A stretch of 64,000 nt of DNA from Amyloporia xantha (GCA_036971615.1 JAYKKR010000001.1:310001-374000), one strand, 5' to 3'; positions 24,612 to 35,631 are shown, numbered from the stretch's first letter. Notes: generated from the letters alone by a model not told the origin. Numbers and translations are program-made.

Positions 24612-25180
24612 TGTCACGACTTAGAGTCAAGCGACAGGGGAAGAACAAACCTAAACGGCCGAGGGCGTTCGACTAGATCTTATCGAAGCGATGACGAGCT
24701 ATGCTCAAGTCTAAGGCTAGGGACAAGATAGATAAATGTAAGCGATGGTAAGTAGGTACAGGCAAGCTTGGCTTACCTAGGGACAAGAGGTCGAAACTGA
24801 AGTCCCCAGGCAGAGGCGTACTACTTATATACTACAAGAGTTCAGGGCAGGCTATCTACATGGTCCGTGCGCAGGTGGTCTGTGCGCAGCCTGAGTAAGC
24901 AGGCTATGAGTCATAAGTAATGTCGTGAGCGGAGCCCGGCGGGGCCCGAGGTCGGCCGGCACCGTGCTTAAGTAAATGTTCGTAAAGGGAAGGCGGGACG
25001 GAGTCCGTGGGAAGGGAACATGTGACCTGTAATGGTCGACGCGTCTAAGTCCATAAACAAGGAGCTTGCGATGTGTACAGTAGAATGGCCGTTCGAATAA
25101 GAGGGGAAAATAACGATGAGTGAAAGGAGAAAATCGTCCATATATAGAAAGGAAGAAACGCTCGATGTCAACTCGTGACA
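24612..25180 (-). repeat. Single 3' LTR of the Ty3/gypsy element
   Basis: On the plus strand it begins TGTCACGA and ends TCGTGACA, a perfect 8-base terminal inverted repeat bounded by TG..CA, 569 bases long. A purine-rich tract on the minus strand (complement of gtacccctccccta) abuts its inner end, as expected for plus-strand priming. The outer end abuts lectin copy B. No second copy of this LTR is visible in the window. Confidence 0.88.
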
Positions 25181-25191
25181 GTACCCCTCCC

Positions 25192-26566
25192 CTAACGCCG
25201 CATGACCTCATGCGCGCTTCCTTTCCCCATCTCCCAACCAGAACGGCAACGCGCTTCGGTCATTGCTTCAGGAAGTGGACGAAACTGCAAGCCAGCAAAG
25301 ACAGCGGCATTGAGTCGGCGGGGCGCACTAGGGTGTCTACGATGGAAGATCTCGATGAGTTCCTTTGCGTTTGCTACGTTACACGCTGGTTCCCAAGACG
25401 TATGGGACTCATCGTATCCTTTCCATTTGACGAGGTACTGAAGTTGGCGGCGGAATATACGTGAATCTTTGATTCGCTCAACTTCGTACTCGTCTTCGCC
25501 TTCGACCTCAATAGGTGGCGGTTCGTCTGGTTCCCGACCCGGGATTTCACTACGCGAATGCTTGCTGAGCAAGGAGATGTGGAAGACCGGATGAACTGGC
25601 ACCGACTTGGGCAACTTCAGTTCATAGTCTAAATCACCGATCTTCCGTGTGACAGGGAAGGGACCAAGGCGTTTGGGACTTAGCTTCTTGCTCGGCTGTT
25701 TCAGCTTCAGATTACGAGCATCCAGCCACACCTTGTCACCTGGTTCGAACACCGGTGCCTCCTGCACATGCTTATCGTAGTACGTTTTCATACGCTCAGC
25801 AGACAGCTCCAGCGCAGCGCGCATGTCATCCCGTACTTCCTGTAACAACTTCAACCTGTCTTCCGCAGCGGGCACCTTTGTCATGGGGTTCAAGCGGATT
25901 TGAAGATCGGGGTTATACGCCTGGTTCAAGAAGAAAGGGGAATAACCAGTTGCAGAGTGAACTCGATTGTTCAGTGCAAATTCTGCAAAAGGCAACTGCT
26001 TCGCCCAATCATCCTGGCGATGGCTGACATAAGCCCTAAGATACTGCTCGATCTCCTGATTCCACCGCTCCGTCTGCCCGTCTGTCTGAGGGTGAAAGGC
26101 AGTCGACATGGCTGGTTTGATATTCATCCCTTTGTAGATCGCATGCAGATACTTCGACGCGAATTGGGGACCTCGGTCTGATATGACCTTGGCCGGGGCC
26201 CCATGATGTGAAAAGACATCGCGTATATAAAGTTCCGCCGCACCCTCAGCAGTCAGAGTCTCGTGACATGCCGAGAAGTGTACCATCTTGGTGAAGCGAT
26301 CTGCAGTGACCAGGATTGAATCGAACCCATCAGACTTGGGGAGACCCACGATCATATCGGTGGTAATAACCTGCCAAGGGCGCTCTGGAATCTCATTCGG
26401 TTTGAGCGGCCCCTGTGGTTTAGCGGGGAATGTCTTGGTACGGTTGCACGTGTCGCAGGTGCTTACGTACTCATTGACGAACTTGGACATTCCCGGCCAC
26501 CAATAGTTTTGTGATACCAACTCAAGGGTCTTGGCCCGACCAGGATGACCGGCTGCAGGTGCGTTG
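25192..26566 (-). pseudogene. Ty3/gypsy integrase core and chromodomain (pol, C-terminal part)
   Basis: Starting from the insertion point, the protein reads PAAGHPGRAKTLELVSQNYW, the Cys pair CDTCNRTK, then the DDE core: Asp in ITTDMIVGLPKSDGF, Asp in VISDRGPQFASKYL, Glu in FHPQTDGQTERWNQEI. A GPF-type region (KRLGPFPVTRKIGDLDYELK) follows, then the chromodomain YLVKWKGYDESHTSWEPACN at the C-terminus. The stop is at 25192, just before the polypurine tract. All three catalytic acidic residues are intact, which points to recent activity. The His part of the HHCC zinc finger is cut off by the nested insertion. Confidence 0.92.
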
Positions 26567-27652
26567 ATAGGCGCCAAGCCCCTCTGGGCCCCGATACAGC
26601 TCTTTTCGGCAATCGCATCCCGCCCAGCACTTCGGCTCACTCACCAAAGCCTTCGATTTCGCCTTCGACGTCCCTCGATGCTACGCACATGATCCCCGAC
26701 GCTCAATCTCCCTCGACGTTCTTCGATGTCTTCGACCGTTCTCTACGCTTGCTCGAAGCTCGGCGCGGTCGTTCCGATGCCGCGTCCTTAGATCCAGGAC
26801 CATCTTCCGCATTCGGCGAACAATAAGGCCACTCGACGCCGCTTGTTCAACGCATGCATCGCTTCGTGCCACACCGACGCGTCCGGTCTTTCCCGATTAG
26901 GTATCGAGCCTCGCGGCGTGCCTTCGAAGTCGGATGTCGGTCCGAGTTGTATTGTATGTTCCTCTTCATTTCCGCGTTTGGCATGACGTCGCTCGACCGA
27001 TGGCCTTGATACGTGCCACTCGGTGAGGCAGACTCGTGTAGGACAATGCAAAGCCACTCGTACTAGTGTGCCACTCTAGATAGTCATAGCGTTCTGTTTC
27101 GTAGTATAAAATCTGTCGTAATTCTCTCCAAAATACAAGTTCCTTTTCCCCCTCGAGTTCAGAGCTCATAAGTCAAGTTCGCCTTGCGTCTAAGTCTTCT
27201 ACTGCGTCACTTCGTTCTTCGCTGCGTAACCTCGAAACCTCGTCTACTGCGTCTGTTCGTCGATACCGTCTCGACGAACCTTTGATCCTACGACTCGGAT
27301 CTACTTCGATTACCATCGAAGAACTGCGTTGCGCCTCGAACCGCGTCCTAGCTAAGTCCTCCCCGTCGAAGTGTTTCTATTTCTTCTACGATACATCGAA
27401 GAGCTCAATCGAGCGTCGATCGTCTCTACCTATCCCCGCTAACTACCCACAGCCCTCGAGTAGCTTCGACGACGTGTCGAGCTACATCGTAAGTTCCCCT
27501 AGCGTTCGTAGCCTCTTCGAAGGCGTTTCTCGTGTTCACTCGAACCGCGGGACACCTTGCTGCTAACTCCCCTCCACTAAGACTATAATCCGTCTCTCTA
27601 GTCCCTTTAGGTCGCACCCAGGTTAGGGGTTAGGGTTTCGTAGGTCGTATCA
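26565..27652 (+). mobile_element. Nested solo LTR (or small LTR-like element) inside the integrase zinc finger
   Basis: The stretch begins TGATA and ends TATCA, so it has TG..CA ends and a 5-base inverted repeat. It is flanked by a direct repeat of the target (gcgt to gcgttg; 26561-26566 and 27653-27658). Removing it joins the coding sequence perfectly as HHNAPAAGHPG, the expected integrase zinc-finger sequence. A TATAAAA at 27105-27111 on the plus strand would be a U3 promoter in that orientation. The body is unusually rich in TCGA and codes for nothing recognisable. Because ends and target repeat overlap, the exact border is uncertain by two bases. Confidence 0.8.
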
Positions 27653-28626
27653 GCGTTGTGGTGGATTTTGACAATATCCCGTCGAAGCTCTGCATTTTTT
27701 GGGACGTAAACGCACCCTCGAAATAGCAGAAGCCCTTGCTCGGCATTCCACTCAGTGAAGTCACGCTGGAGCCGGGGCGGGCCTAGATTCTGAATCTTTT
27801 CTAGGGTGTCCGCCACCTCCCGATCCTTGTCCGAACATTCTCGAATTCGCTTCAGCAGCGATCGATCTGCCACAACCGCTGCATGCCCATGCTGCGTGGA
27901 GGAAATGCGGAACTGTTCCGGTTTCAGGACAATCTGATCCACGTTGTCATCGTCATCTCCAACCTGGAGGTCCGGGCGACGAGACAAGGCGTCAGCCTTT
28001 TCATTCGACTTGCCCGACTTGTGAGTGATAGTGAAATCGAAGCGGGACAGGTACAGAGCCCATCTCGCTTGTCGTCGCGTGAGATGCTGAGCCGTGCGCC
28101 AATACTCGAGGTTCTTATGATCCGAAAGGATCTCGAACGTGTTAGGGCAACCCTCGAGGTAGTGACACCAGTCCTCCAAGGCTTCGATTATCGCTAACAT
28201 CTCCTTGTCGTAGATCTCGTAATTACGCTGGGCAGGATCCATACCCCGAGATCGGTAAGCCACCGGATGCCACTTGCCATCCTCCTGCTTTTGCAAAAGT
28301 ACGCCACCGGTTGCATACCCAGAGGCATCCACCTCTAGCCGCGTTTCCCGGTTTTGGTCATACAGTGCTAAGACAGGTGTGGTGCTAAAGCAGCGTTTCA
28401 GTTCCTCAAATGCGGACTGCTCTTCCTCGCCCCACTGCCAGGGCACGTTCCCAGTTAGGCGATCAAGGGGCTGCGTGATCTTCGCAAAATCCTTGATGAA
28501 GCGACGATAGAAGTTGGCGAACCCTCGGAACTTTTGGATGTCTTTGACATTCCGAGGGGTGGGCCACTCCATGACTCCGCGGATCTTTGCAGGATCCATC
28601 GCCACTTCACCATTCCCTACAATCTA
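27653..28626 (-). pseudogene. Ty3/gypsy reverse transcriptase C-terminus, RNase H and start of integrase
   Basis: Reads IVGNGEVAMDPAKIRGVMEW, then FRGFANFYRRFIKDFAKITQ (reverse transcriptase thumb/connection), LEVDASGYATGGVLLQ, YEIYDKEMLAIIEALEDW and ILSDHKNLEYW (RNase H acidic residues Asp, Glu and Asp), and THKSGKSNEKADALSRRPD. The final IVKIHHNA is the first half of the integrase zinc finger. The polymerase YxDD region and everything before it are absent. After the insertion joint the frame only runs into the solo LTR. Confidence 0.92.
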
Positions 28627-29493
28627 GTGTCTCCTAAGTTCAGTTCGGTTCGGTTCGGCGGGGATTTTGGCCGAACCCCGAACCGAACCTGCATGCATAT
28701 GGCTGAACCTGAACCTGAACCTGAACTGAACCTGCTGAACCGGTTCAGCAGGTTCAGTTCAGGTTCATAACCGGTTCGAACCTTCTGAACCTGTGATTTT
28801 CTAAGTAATTTTTTTTTCATTTTATGCTAGTCTACTGTACATGTCCATAGTGTGGTGATACTTGTCTGGATAGATTTAATTCCCTGAGGTTGATCAGGCG
28901 AAGGTGACTCAATTGCAAGCGTGAGTGCTGGCAATACCCTGTCAGATCGACACTCGGGGGCAGCACATCTGTGGCACGAGGTTAGCTGTCAGCAGTAGCG
29001 GCCGCGTCGTCGCGCACCTGTAGGGGCCCTGCTGCTACTACCAGCGCCGGTCGCGTTGTGTTGTTGTGCTTGCCCGGCGTTGGCTGCACGAAGAACGCGT
29101 GGATTCCACGTCGCCCTGCATTACCTGCCATATGGGCTTGCGAACGCTTGTGCCGGCGACGCGCAACGCGGGGGTTCCGTTCGAGAGTCGCAGTGCTGGC
29201 AGAGAGAGGGCGTTAGGAGCACGTGAGACATCTCGAGTCTGCACGCAGGGAGAGCGCGAGCGAAAATTGACCGAAACGGCGAAGATTGATCTCCATCTGA
29301 TTGATCGGACCCCATCCCCCAGTTCGCGGTTCGGACGTGTTCGCACCGTGTTCGGGCAACGCACTGCAAGCCCGAACCCCGGACCGAACCTGACGGCCCA
29401 TGGCCGGACCGAACCTGGACCGGACCTGAACCTCAGGTCCGGTTCGGCGGTTCGGGGTTCGGACCTAGGTTCTGGACTGAACTTAGGAGACGC
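28627..29493. mobile_element. TIR element (MITE-like, 867 bp) with GAACCT/CCGAAC low-complexity interior
   Basis: The ends are inverted copies: the left end reads GTGTCTCCTAAGTTCAG, and the complement of the right end reads GCGTCTCCTAAGTTCAG, one mismatch in 17. The flanks carry TA on both sides (28625-28626 and 29494-29495; CTAG if extended), matching a TA target duplication as in Tc1/mariner-like elements. Further inward both arms carry CGAACC/GGTTCG-rich sequence. I see no transposase. Long frames through the middle are by-products of the repeated hexamers. Confidence 0.75.
28716..28767. repeat. Perfect 52-base palindrome
   Basis: The 26 bases 28716-28741 are the exact reverse complement of 28742-28767, with no spacer. 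The arms are built from GAACCT/TGAACC units inside the TIR element. It could extrude a cruciform or fold as a hairpin in RNA. Confidence 0.95.
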
Positions 29494-30304
29494 TAGTAGC
29501 CTTGTCTCTCGAGCTCGTATCCACCATCTAAATATTGTTACCTTGCAGAGCGTGTGGTTCGCTGAAAAAAGTGAATTGCCTTCACACACGCAAAAGGCGC
29601 AGGTCTCACGTTTCGCCCTAGATCTGTCAGGCCAAATGCAGCTCGGAGCGAGTCAGAACAGTCTACCTGTAGTCATTTGTGAATTGATGTATGGTCCTGG
29701 CCAAGATCAACGAGTAAAATTTCAACACCCAATTTATCCATGAGTGAGATCCTTGACACAAGTTGGAAGCATGCTCCCGTAAGTGATTCTCCTTCAGTTC
29801 GTGAAGTCCTTCGAAACCCTAACAAAGGTTAGTCCTCGATATGGCACACCGGGAATGAGGCTTCGACTTTACGAGCCACGTGAGCAGCCAAGCCTGCGCA
29901 AAGAACGCGTCTCTCTCAGACGCGATTCTGTGTTTACCGTGTTTTATGCCCAAGACTTCTTCAGCCCTATTTGAGTAACAAATTCATTTTACTATGAATC
30001 ATGAACATTGCATGCTGCCCTATGGCAATGTCCGAGATGTCCGAGAGCCAATAATTATGTAGATAATATATGTGTCCTCGTGTTTTCGGACTAGAGTATA
30101 TGGATACAAGCAGCGATCATAGATGCAGCAAATTCGCTCCGAGGTCATAATCATACTGTAAGTTATACGTACTAGATGCGGATGAGATAGCGCGAGACAG
30201 CGATGTAGTGGTATCTGACAAGGGGTAGAAAATGTTCAACTCTAGGTAAACACTTATAGTATATGCGACGTAAATGATCATAAATGCGTGCATGCGAATA
30301 ACGA
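29494..30304. repeat. Kinase 3' flank, parental copy of the duplicated spacer
   Basis: Aligns with 21160-21681: shared words include tgttaccttgcagagcg, ggttcgct.aaaa, tcaggccaaa, gtagtcattt, caacacccca/caacacccaa and catccatgagtgag. Near-identity sets in from about 30066. It contains about 320 bases (29745-30065) without a clear counterpart in the other copy. Confidence 0.8.
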
Positions 30305-33300
30305 TTAGGGATGTGACGATGAGTTTCCGTACGTTTTGAGCGCCTGGTCGAGATCTAAGACGAACGCACTGTTCAACAGCCCGAAGACAGCAAAGAGACA
30401 AAGAAATACATACTAGCTAATACAAGAGGTTTGGGCAGGAAATGATCCATGCCGCATTCCCGACACCGCTCTTCACTTTCCGAAGTGACGTTCGCAGTGA
30501 GAGCAATGATAGGCAAGTGGCCGAAGAGCTTGCCATCATTTTCCAGTTCTCTTATTTTTGTGGTGGCTCCGAAGCCATCTAACACTGGCATCTAAATGCA
30601 AGCGTCGTTAGCCCAGGCATCTACCTGATCAGGACGGTAGGGTACTGACTTGACAATCCATTAGGCAGCAGTAGAAGGACGTCGATGATACGGCATCTAC
30701 GGCTTGTTGCCCGTCGTTGGCAGTTATGACGTCGTAACCGAGCTTTTCCAATAGTCTTTGCCCTAGGCGTTGGTTGATCTAGAAGTGAAAAAAATAAGAA
30801 CGCCGGCGACGCAGACCTCACGCTCAACACATACCAAATTGTCCTCGACTAGCAATACCCTCCGTTTGTCGGCTTTCGGTTCAGCGACGAGTTCAATTTC
30901 CTCTACCCCTGTGACCGGAGAGGGCGGTCTCTCTCTGAACTTCTCCTTCGAGGTCACCAAATCCATGTGCTCTTGAGGGATGGCGAAGCGAACTTTCTGC
31001 TGCTGCTCCTTGACTATGTGAGCGCCCATGTGGGACTCAGGTGACTCCAAGAGTTCACGCAACGAATGCAGGATGACAGGCCGCTTGATGAGGATTGCGT
31101 TGCGTGCCTCGGCAATATCTGGCTCGAGCGTGGCGAGGTCTTGCGACTCGGAATATACGATGTATACCGGAAATGGACGCGACGTCTCGGCACATAGCAG
31201 CTTGCGAAGCATACCCGAAGAGGCAACGCTCCCTACATCCGCCCATACAGCATCGGCATTCCGCAAGAGGTCTTGTACGGAACCTTCTGCGAGGCCAGAT
31301 GACGCCAAAACACCATGCTGTGCCCACAGTTCCACGAATAACGACTGCGTGCGTCTGTCGGAGTACACGACTCGCAGCCGCTTGCGTGCAGGCACTGAGG
31401 CCGGGTCGTTCGGAGCATCAAGAAGAGTGGTCTCGTCTCGGCGGGGCGAGTGCTCGTTAGAAGACCGAGTGACCGGGAGTCTTACTATAAATGTAGTCCC
31501 TTCGCCCTCGGTCGAGTTGACATCGACAGTCCCGCTCATGCGCTGTACGAGGTGCTTCACGATGCTGAGCCCGAGGCCAGTGCCTTGACGCGGACGTGTG
31601 AGCGAACTGTCTGCCTGTCGGAACGGCTCGAAGAGAGCGTCACGGAAGCTAGCAGGAATTCCACAGCCCGTGTCCCGTACTTGAACCATGAGCTGGCCAG
31701 CGTCCGTCATCGAGACAACTATGCATATATAGCCTTTCTCGCAGAATTTCTGCGCATTTGACAGAAGCTGAATGTGAAGTCAAAAGCTCTTGAGTAATGA
31801 AACAACGTCAGGTCAACCAATGCTTACGTTCATGAGCACCTAGAGCGCAAGAGACATGTGAGCGTGAGGTCATAAGATGAAACTCATGTACTATATGACT
31901 GACTCTGAAAGTGTATGTCTCGTCCAGATATACCATTTTGGGAACCTCGCTTGCAATCGATATGACTACATCGACACTTGGTTGGCTCGGCTGTATGCGT
32001 GCAAGATCCTCAACGACTTTGCGCAGCTGCATAAGCACAGGTCGTGCAGACAGCTCTACATTGTTGCGATCAAGCTACGAATATGTATGAGTAGACAGAT
32101 CACACTACCTGGTTAACCATACAGACCTTGCTAAAATCTATGCATGTTACATCAGCACGAGCAACCTGATACAAAGGTGCCACATACCGAGCACGTTCCC
32201 TGCAATTACATTGATGGCGTGACAGGCCTGCTGTATACTTGTGACATACATTGCCTGTTCTTCTGTCAACGTCGTTCGAGCGAGTAATTCGCAATAGCCA
32301 TTGACGGTATGCAGCGGTGTCCGAATCTGACTCAAGTACAAGGTGAATCAGCTCAAGTTCACACACGCACAATACAGATGCATGACAGCGTCCATAGCGC
32401 CATATTGCACAACATGTGCCCGGAAGACAGCCATTCACCTCATGACTCGCCACACTGATGAACTGCTGCTTGAGCTCGTTCGCCTGCTCTGCCGCCTCCT
32501 TCTCTGCCATGATGCGCCATAACCGACGCTTCGTAAGGATCATCTCCGCCATGCGGTTGCGCGCCGTGATAGCGCTGTGTGCAAGCACGACATTCGAGAC
32601 CACACATACACTGACTGCGATACCGATGATCGTGATAGGGAGGAACGGCGGATAACCAGCTTTCCCTGGAGGGGCTGGTTCGCTGTAGGTGTAGAATGTT
32701 GCTGCCGCCATACCTGGGGTAAACAGTGATCAGTGATCAGTAAGAAGGGCTTAATGTGAACGGTGTTACCAGTGTAGTGCATCGAGCAACAGCCAAACGC
32801 AGCAACAGTGCTAAATGCTACCTGCCGTCCGAAATGTACCTCCATATGCTCCATGAAAATACACGCAACGAGGCACACCGCAAACGCGACCACATACGAC
32901 AGAACGACGACACCGAGGTCCCACGATATATGCCCTCCAGGGATATACATCGCCCACATGCCTATATGCGCGCATACACCCACCCGGAATGTCAGTAATC
33001 CCCCAAAGAAATCTTCATTCCTAAGCAACGTACCGCAATAATGCATCAGCACGAGTGCCATCCCCCACACCGCCGCCCGCGCGACCACGAGCGCCGTGAT
33101 CGTCTGCCAATGCGCGCGCATCCAATACCGCCACCCGAAATCCGGCAGCGGGCGCTCCCTTGCGCGAGCCTTGATCCGCATCCTCGTCTCCCGACTCAGA
33201 CCCGCGTGTAGACTCTCCCCCCAAGACGAGGATGCGCCAGACGTGACCGATGCGAGCGTCGTCCCGGACAGAGCGCTCCCCGAGCCTGAAGCTGTGCGCT

Positions 33301-34781
33301 GCCGCCGGTGCGACGACGAGCCAGAGCTCGATTGCGAGCTGGAGAGCGTGCTGGACGAGTCGTGTTGCTCGGTGGACAGCCGCTGGACGGGCGGGAGGGA
33401 GCGCTGCCGGACGAGTGGCGGCGACCGAAGAGTCGTGCTGCGCCCCTGGCCGCCCGGGATAGGGCGCGCAAATGATGAACGCGTCCGCCCGCGGAGAGGC
33501 AGCTTCGCCGGAACCTGGGCGGGCTGTGGGGAGGGGACATGTGTCGGGAGGGCGCCGATCACCGGATGGGGCGTCGACGGGCGAAAATCGAGACTCGCCT
33601 GCTGAGCGGCAGATTCCCGCTCGTCGTCCTCGTCGTCCTCATAGTCTATGTCCCTGTCCTCCTCCTCCATCTGATCCTGCGAGCTCCGGGACTGCCGCTC
33701 CCCGTCTTCGCCCTCCTGCCTCAAAGCCTCGTACCCCGCTTCCGGGTCGCGTTCTGGACAGCACGAAAATATGCATTTCCGAATAGCTTTGTACAACTGT
33801 TTGAATAGCTGCACAGTCTTGGAGTTTTCGAGCGTGTCGGCCACGTATGCGCTGGACAGCGCGGCAAACGTGAATGCAACGGCAACGACAGCGGAAAGAA
33901 TCGTGAGGTTGAGATCGAACCCTATTCGGACGTCCAGTCGGCAAGCCAGCATTCCGACTGTAATTCAAATACTTAGCACCCGGCACACGGATCTGAGATA
34001 GGTAGGATCTCCACTGTTCATATGGAGAAGATGCATATACGAAGACTGATACGATAAAAATGAACGGACGCCGTGGAGCAGAAGCAACGGCCTATGATGA
34101 TATTTTTCAGATAATCTCCCGGAGAGCGCGTACTTCACCGGTGAAGCGAGTACCAATCATATCACGCCGCCAATGCAGTGGACACACGCACCATGTGCAA
34201 CGGGCGAAAGTTGCACAGCAAAGCTGCGTAAACATGTTGTCCTGCTGGTGTCTTGCCTCAGCGTGCAGTGAACAAAGGTTCTACGGGGCCGCAGAGCCTT
34301 CTTTTGCCGCACGGACTGAAGACGCGACCATGGCAGTAACAGCGTGTCTTGAAGCTATTCCGCAAGGGAAGTGCAGCAAAAACTGGCGAACACGACCAGG
34401 CCGGTTGCTGAGTAACACCAATCTCTTGAGAAATACTTCCGCAAGAACGAGATTGAGTAGAAAGAGCGAAGTTCATGGTCCTAAAAGCTGGCCATGTTCC
34501 ACCATGATGGCGGATAGGGGTATGCCATATGGATAGCGGAGGTCCCACCGAAACACGATCACAGACAGCAAGTACGTACCGAAGTGCATACACCATATCG
34601 CGCAAAAGCCATAAGCGAGACTGGCGAGAAAGGTCCAAAGCCATTTCGCCCATGGATTTCGGGTATACTTGGCGTGTATGATGATCTGCGTGCTGGTATA
34701 CGCACCCAGCCAAGAGATACAATATGACAAGGCAACGAGCTGGAGATCGTATGAGCAACGACGGGGACGAAGAAGGGACAT
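30305..34781 (-). CDS. MHYT-domain hybrid histidine kinase
   Basis: Membrane sensor kinase feeding the fungal phosphorelay. Start ATG at 34781 (MSLLRPRRCSYDLQLVALSY). The N-terminal MHYT sensor reads ISWLGAYTSTQIIIHAKYT, WCMHF / VGMLACRLD across a long intron, then SYVADT. A roughly 200-residue Ser/Pro/Asp/Glu-rich cytosolic insert follows (EEEDRDIDYEDDEDDERE), and then more sensor helices, AFGCCSMHYTGMAA. The kinase core follows: HisKA His in SVASHE/IRTPLH (about 32330), N box LLSNAQKF, G1 DTGCGIP, G2 GTGLGLSI. The receiver domain has LLVEDNLINQRLGQ, the phospho-acceptor Asp in CLMDCQ, MPVLDGFGATTKIREL and the conserved Lys in LPKPLV. The last exon is LDQALKMYGNSSSHP, stop at 30305. All catalytic residues are present. 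MHYT modules are proposed to sense diatomic gases via metal; this is family inference. Its own 3' end is duplicated at 21682. Confidence 0.9.
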
Positions 34782-34960
34782 GGGATGTATACCTCTGGTG
34801 CCCACTGGGGAACGAGCCGACGTTCTTGTGCTTCTAGAGGGTCCATAAAAGAGTGGGAAGAAAGGCGTGCAGCTGCAGAGCGCTGAAGTGCCTCCTGAGC
34901 GAACTCTTCGACTGACCGCGTTACAAGGTCCGGACATTGAGCCTCTATGACGGCAGCTTA

Positions 34961-35631
34961 GGGCCTGTTCGGCCACCAAGCGTGAGCTTAGCTTAGACGA
35001 AGCGCCCGCGCAAAAGCTTAGATACGGCCATCGCCGAGACGCGCTGGCTGTCACGCTCACCTGCGCTCACCCGACTTTGTGGCTATAAGCCCTGTTCTAG
35101 GGTTAGGCTACGACCTTCAGATCATTTGGCTTCTGTCTAAAAGCAGCGTCCAAGTGGCCAACACCTATATCAGCAAAATCCAACAATTTATTTTATCAAT
35201 ATTTTTCTCCTCATATGGCTTTGACATCTTGTATAAGGGAATTACAGCCAAAATAATATCAGGTGTTTCGCACACTATCGAAGAGACCTCTCTGGCCGAC
35301 GGCAACCTCCCGGCAGATGCCACAGTCAGCCACAACAGCCACCCGGCTCAGTGGCTGGGCAGTCTTCACGTGATGGAAACCAATGGAATTTGTTCCGAGA
35401 GACTCGGGCTTACCGCTTGTGCATCGTATTTTGATGCCCCAGTTTCCTCTTTTGGTAAAATAAGACACAATAAGACCAAAAGGAATAATCATAAAATAAG
35501 CTCGTTTTGCTGATACTACGTGTGCTATCATAGAGGGTCACAATCGGTCACATCTCGGCGATGTCCGTATCTAAGCTTTTGCGCGGGCGCTTCGTCTAAG
35601 CTAAGCTCACGCTTGGTGGCCGAACAGGCCC
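34961..35631. mobile_element. Harbinger/PIF-type MITE, 671 bp, TSD TTA, just upstream of the kinase
   Basis: Begins GGGCCTGTTCGGCCACC and ends in the inverted copy; the two termini match for about 79 bases with one mismatch. Flanked by TTA on both sides (34958-34960 and 35632-35634). GGGCCTGTT termini with a TTA/TAA duplication are the signature of Tourist-like PIF/Harbinger MITEs. The AT-rich interior has no transposase. Its end is about 180 bases from the kinase start codon, so it lies in the promoter or 5' leader. The near-perfect arms suggest a recent insertion. Confidence 0.92.

Larger units (their letters stand above)
24612..28626 (-). mobile_element. Truncated Ty3/gypsy chromovirus-type retroelement with nested insertion
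   Basis: Read on the minus strand: C-terminal reverse transcriptase and RNase H (27653-28626), integrase with a C-terminal chromodomain (25192-26566), a polypurine tract complementary to 25181-25195, and one LTR (24612-25180). Gag, protease and the front of the reverse transcriptase are missing; the element stops at 28626, where a TIR element begins. The integrase frame is split by a 1.09-kb insertion. The order reverse transcriptase-RNase H-integrase defines the Ty3/gypsy superfamily, and a chromodomain at the integrase end defines the chromoviruses. Confidence 0.92.

Noticed and set aside
24238..24648. 137-codon continuous frame in lectin copy B as an exon
   Set aside because: Comparison with copy A shows it runs through introns whose lengths keep the frame; the first codons also come from the retroelement LTR.
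27000..27650. Second 5' LTR of the gypsy element
   Set aside because: The sequence shares no similarity with the 569-base LTR at 24612-25180 and lies inside integrase; it is a separate nested insertion.
29066..29743. 225-codon plus-strand frame in the TIR element
   Set aside because: Produced by GGTTCG/CCGAAC low-complexity sequence and crosses the element's right end into the duplicated kinase spacer.
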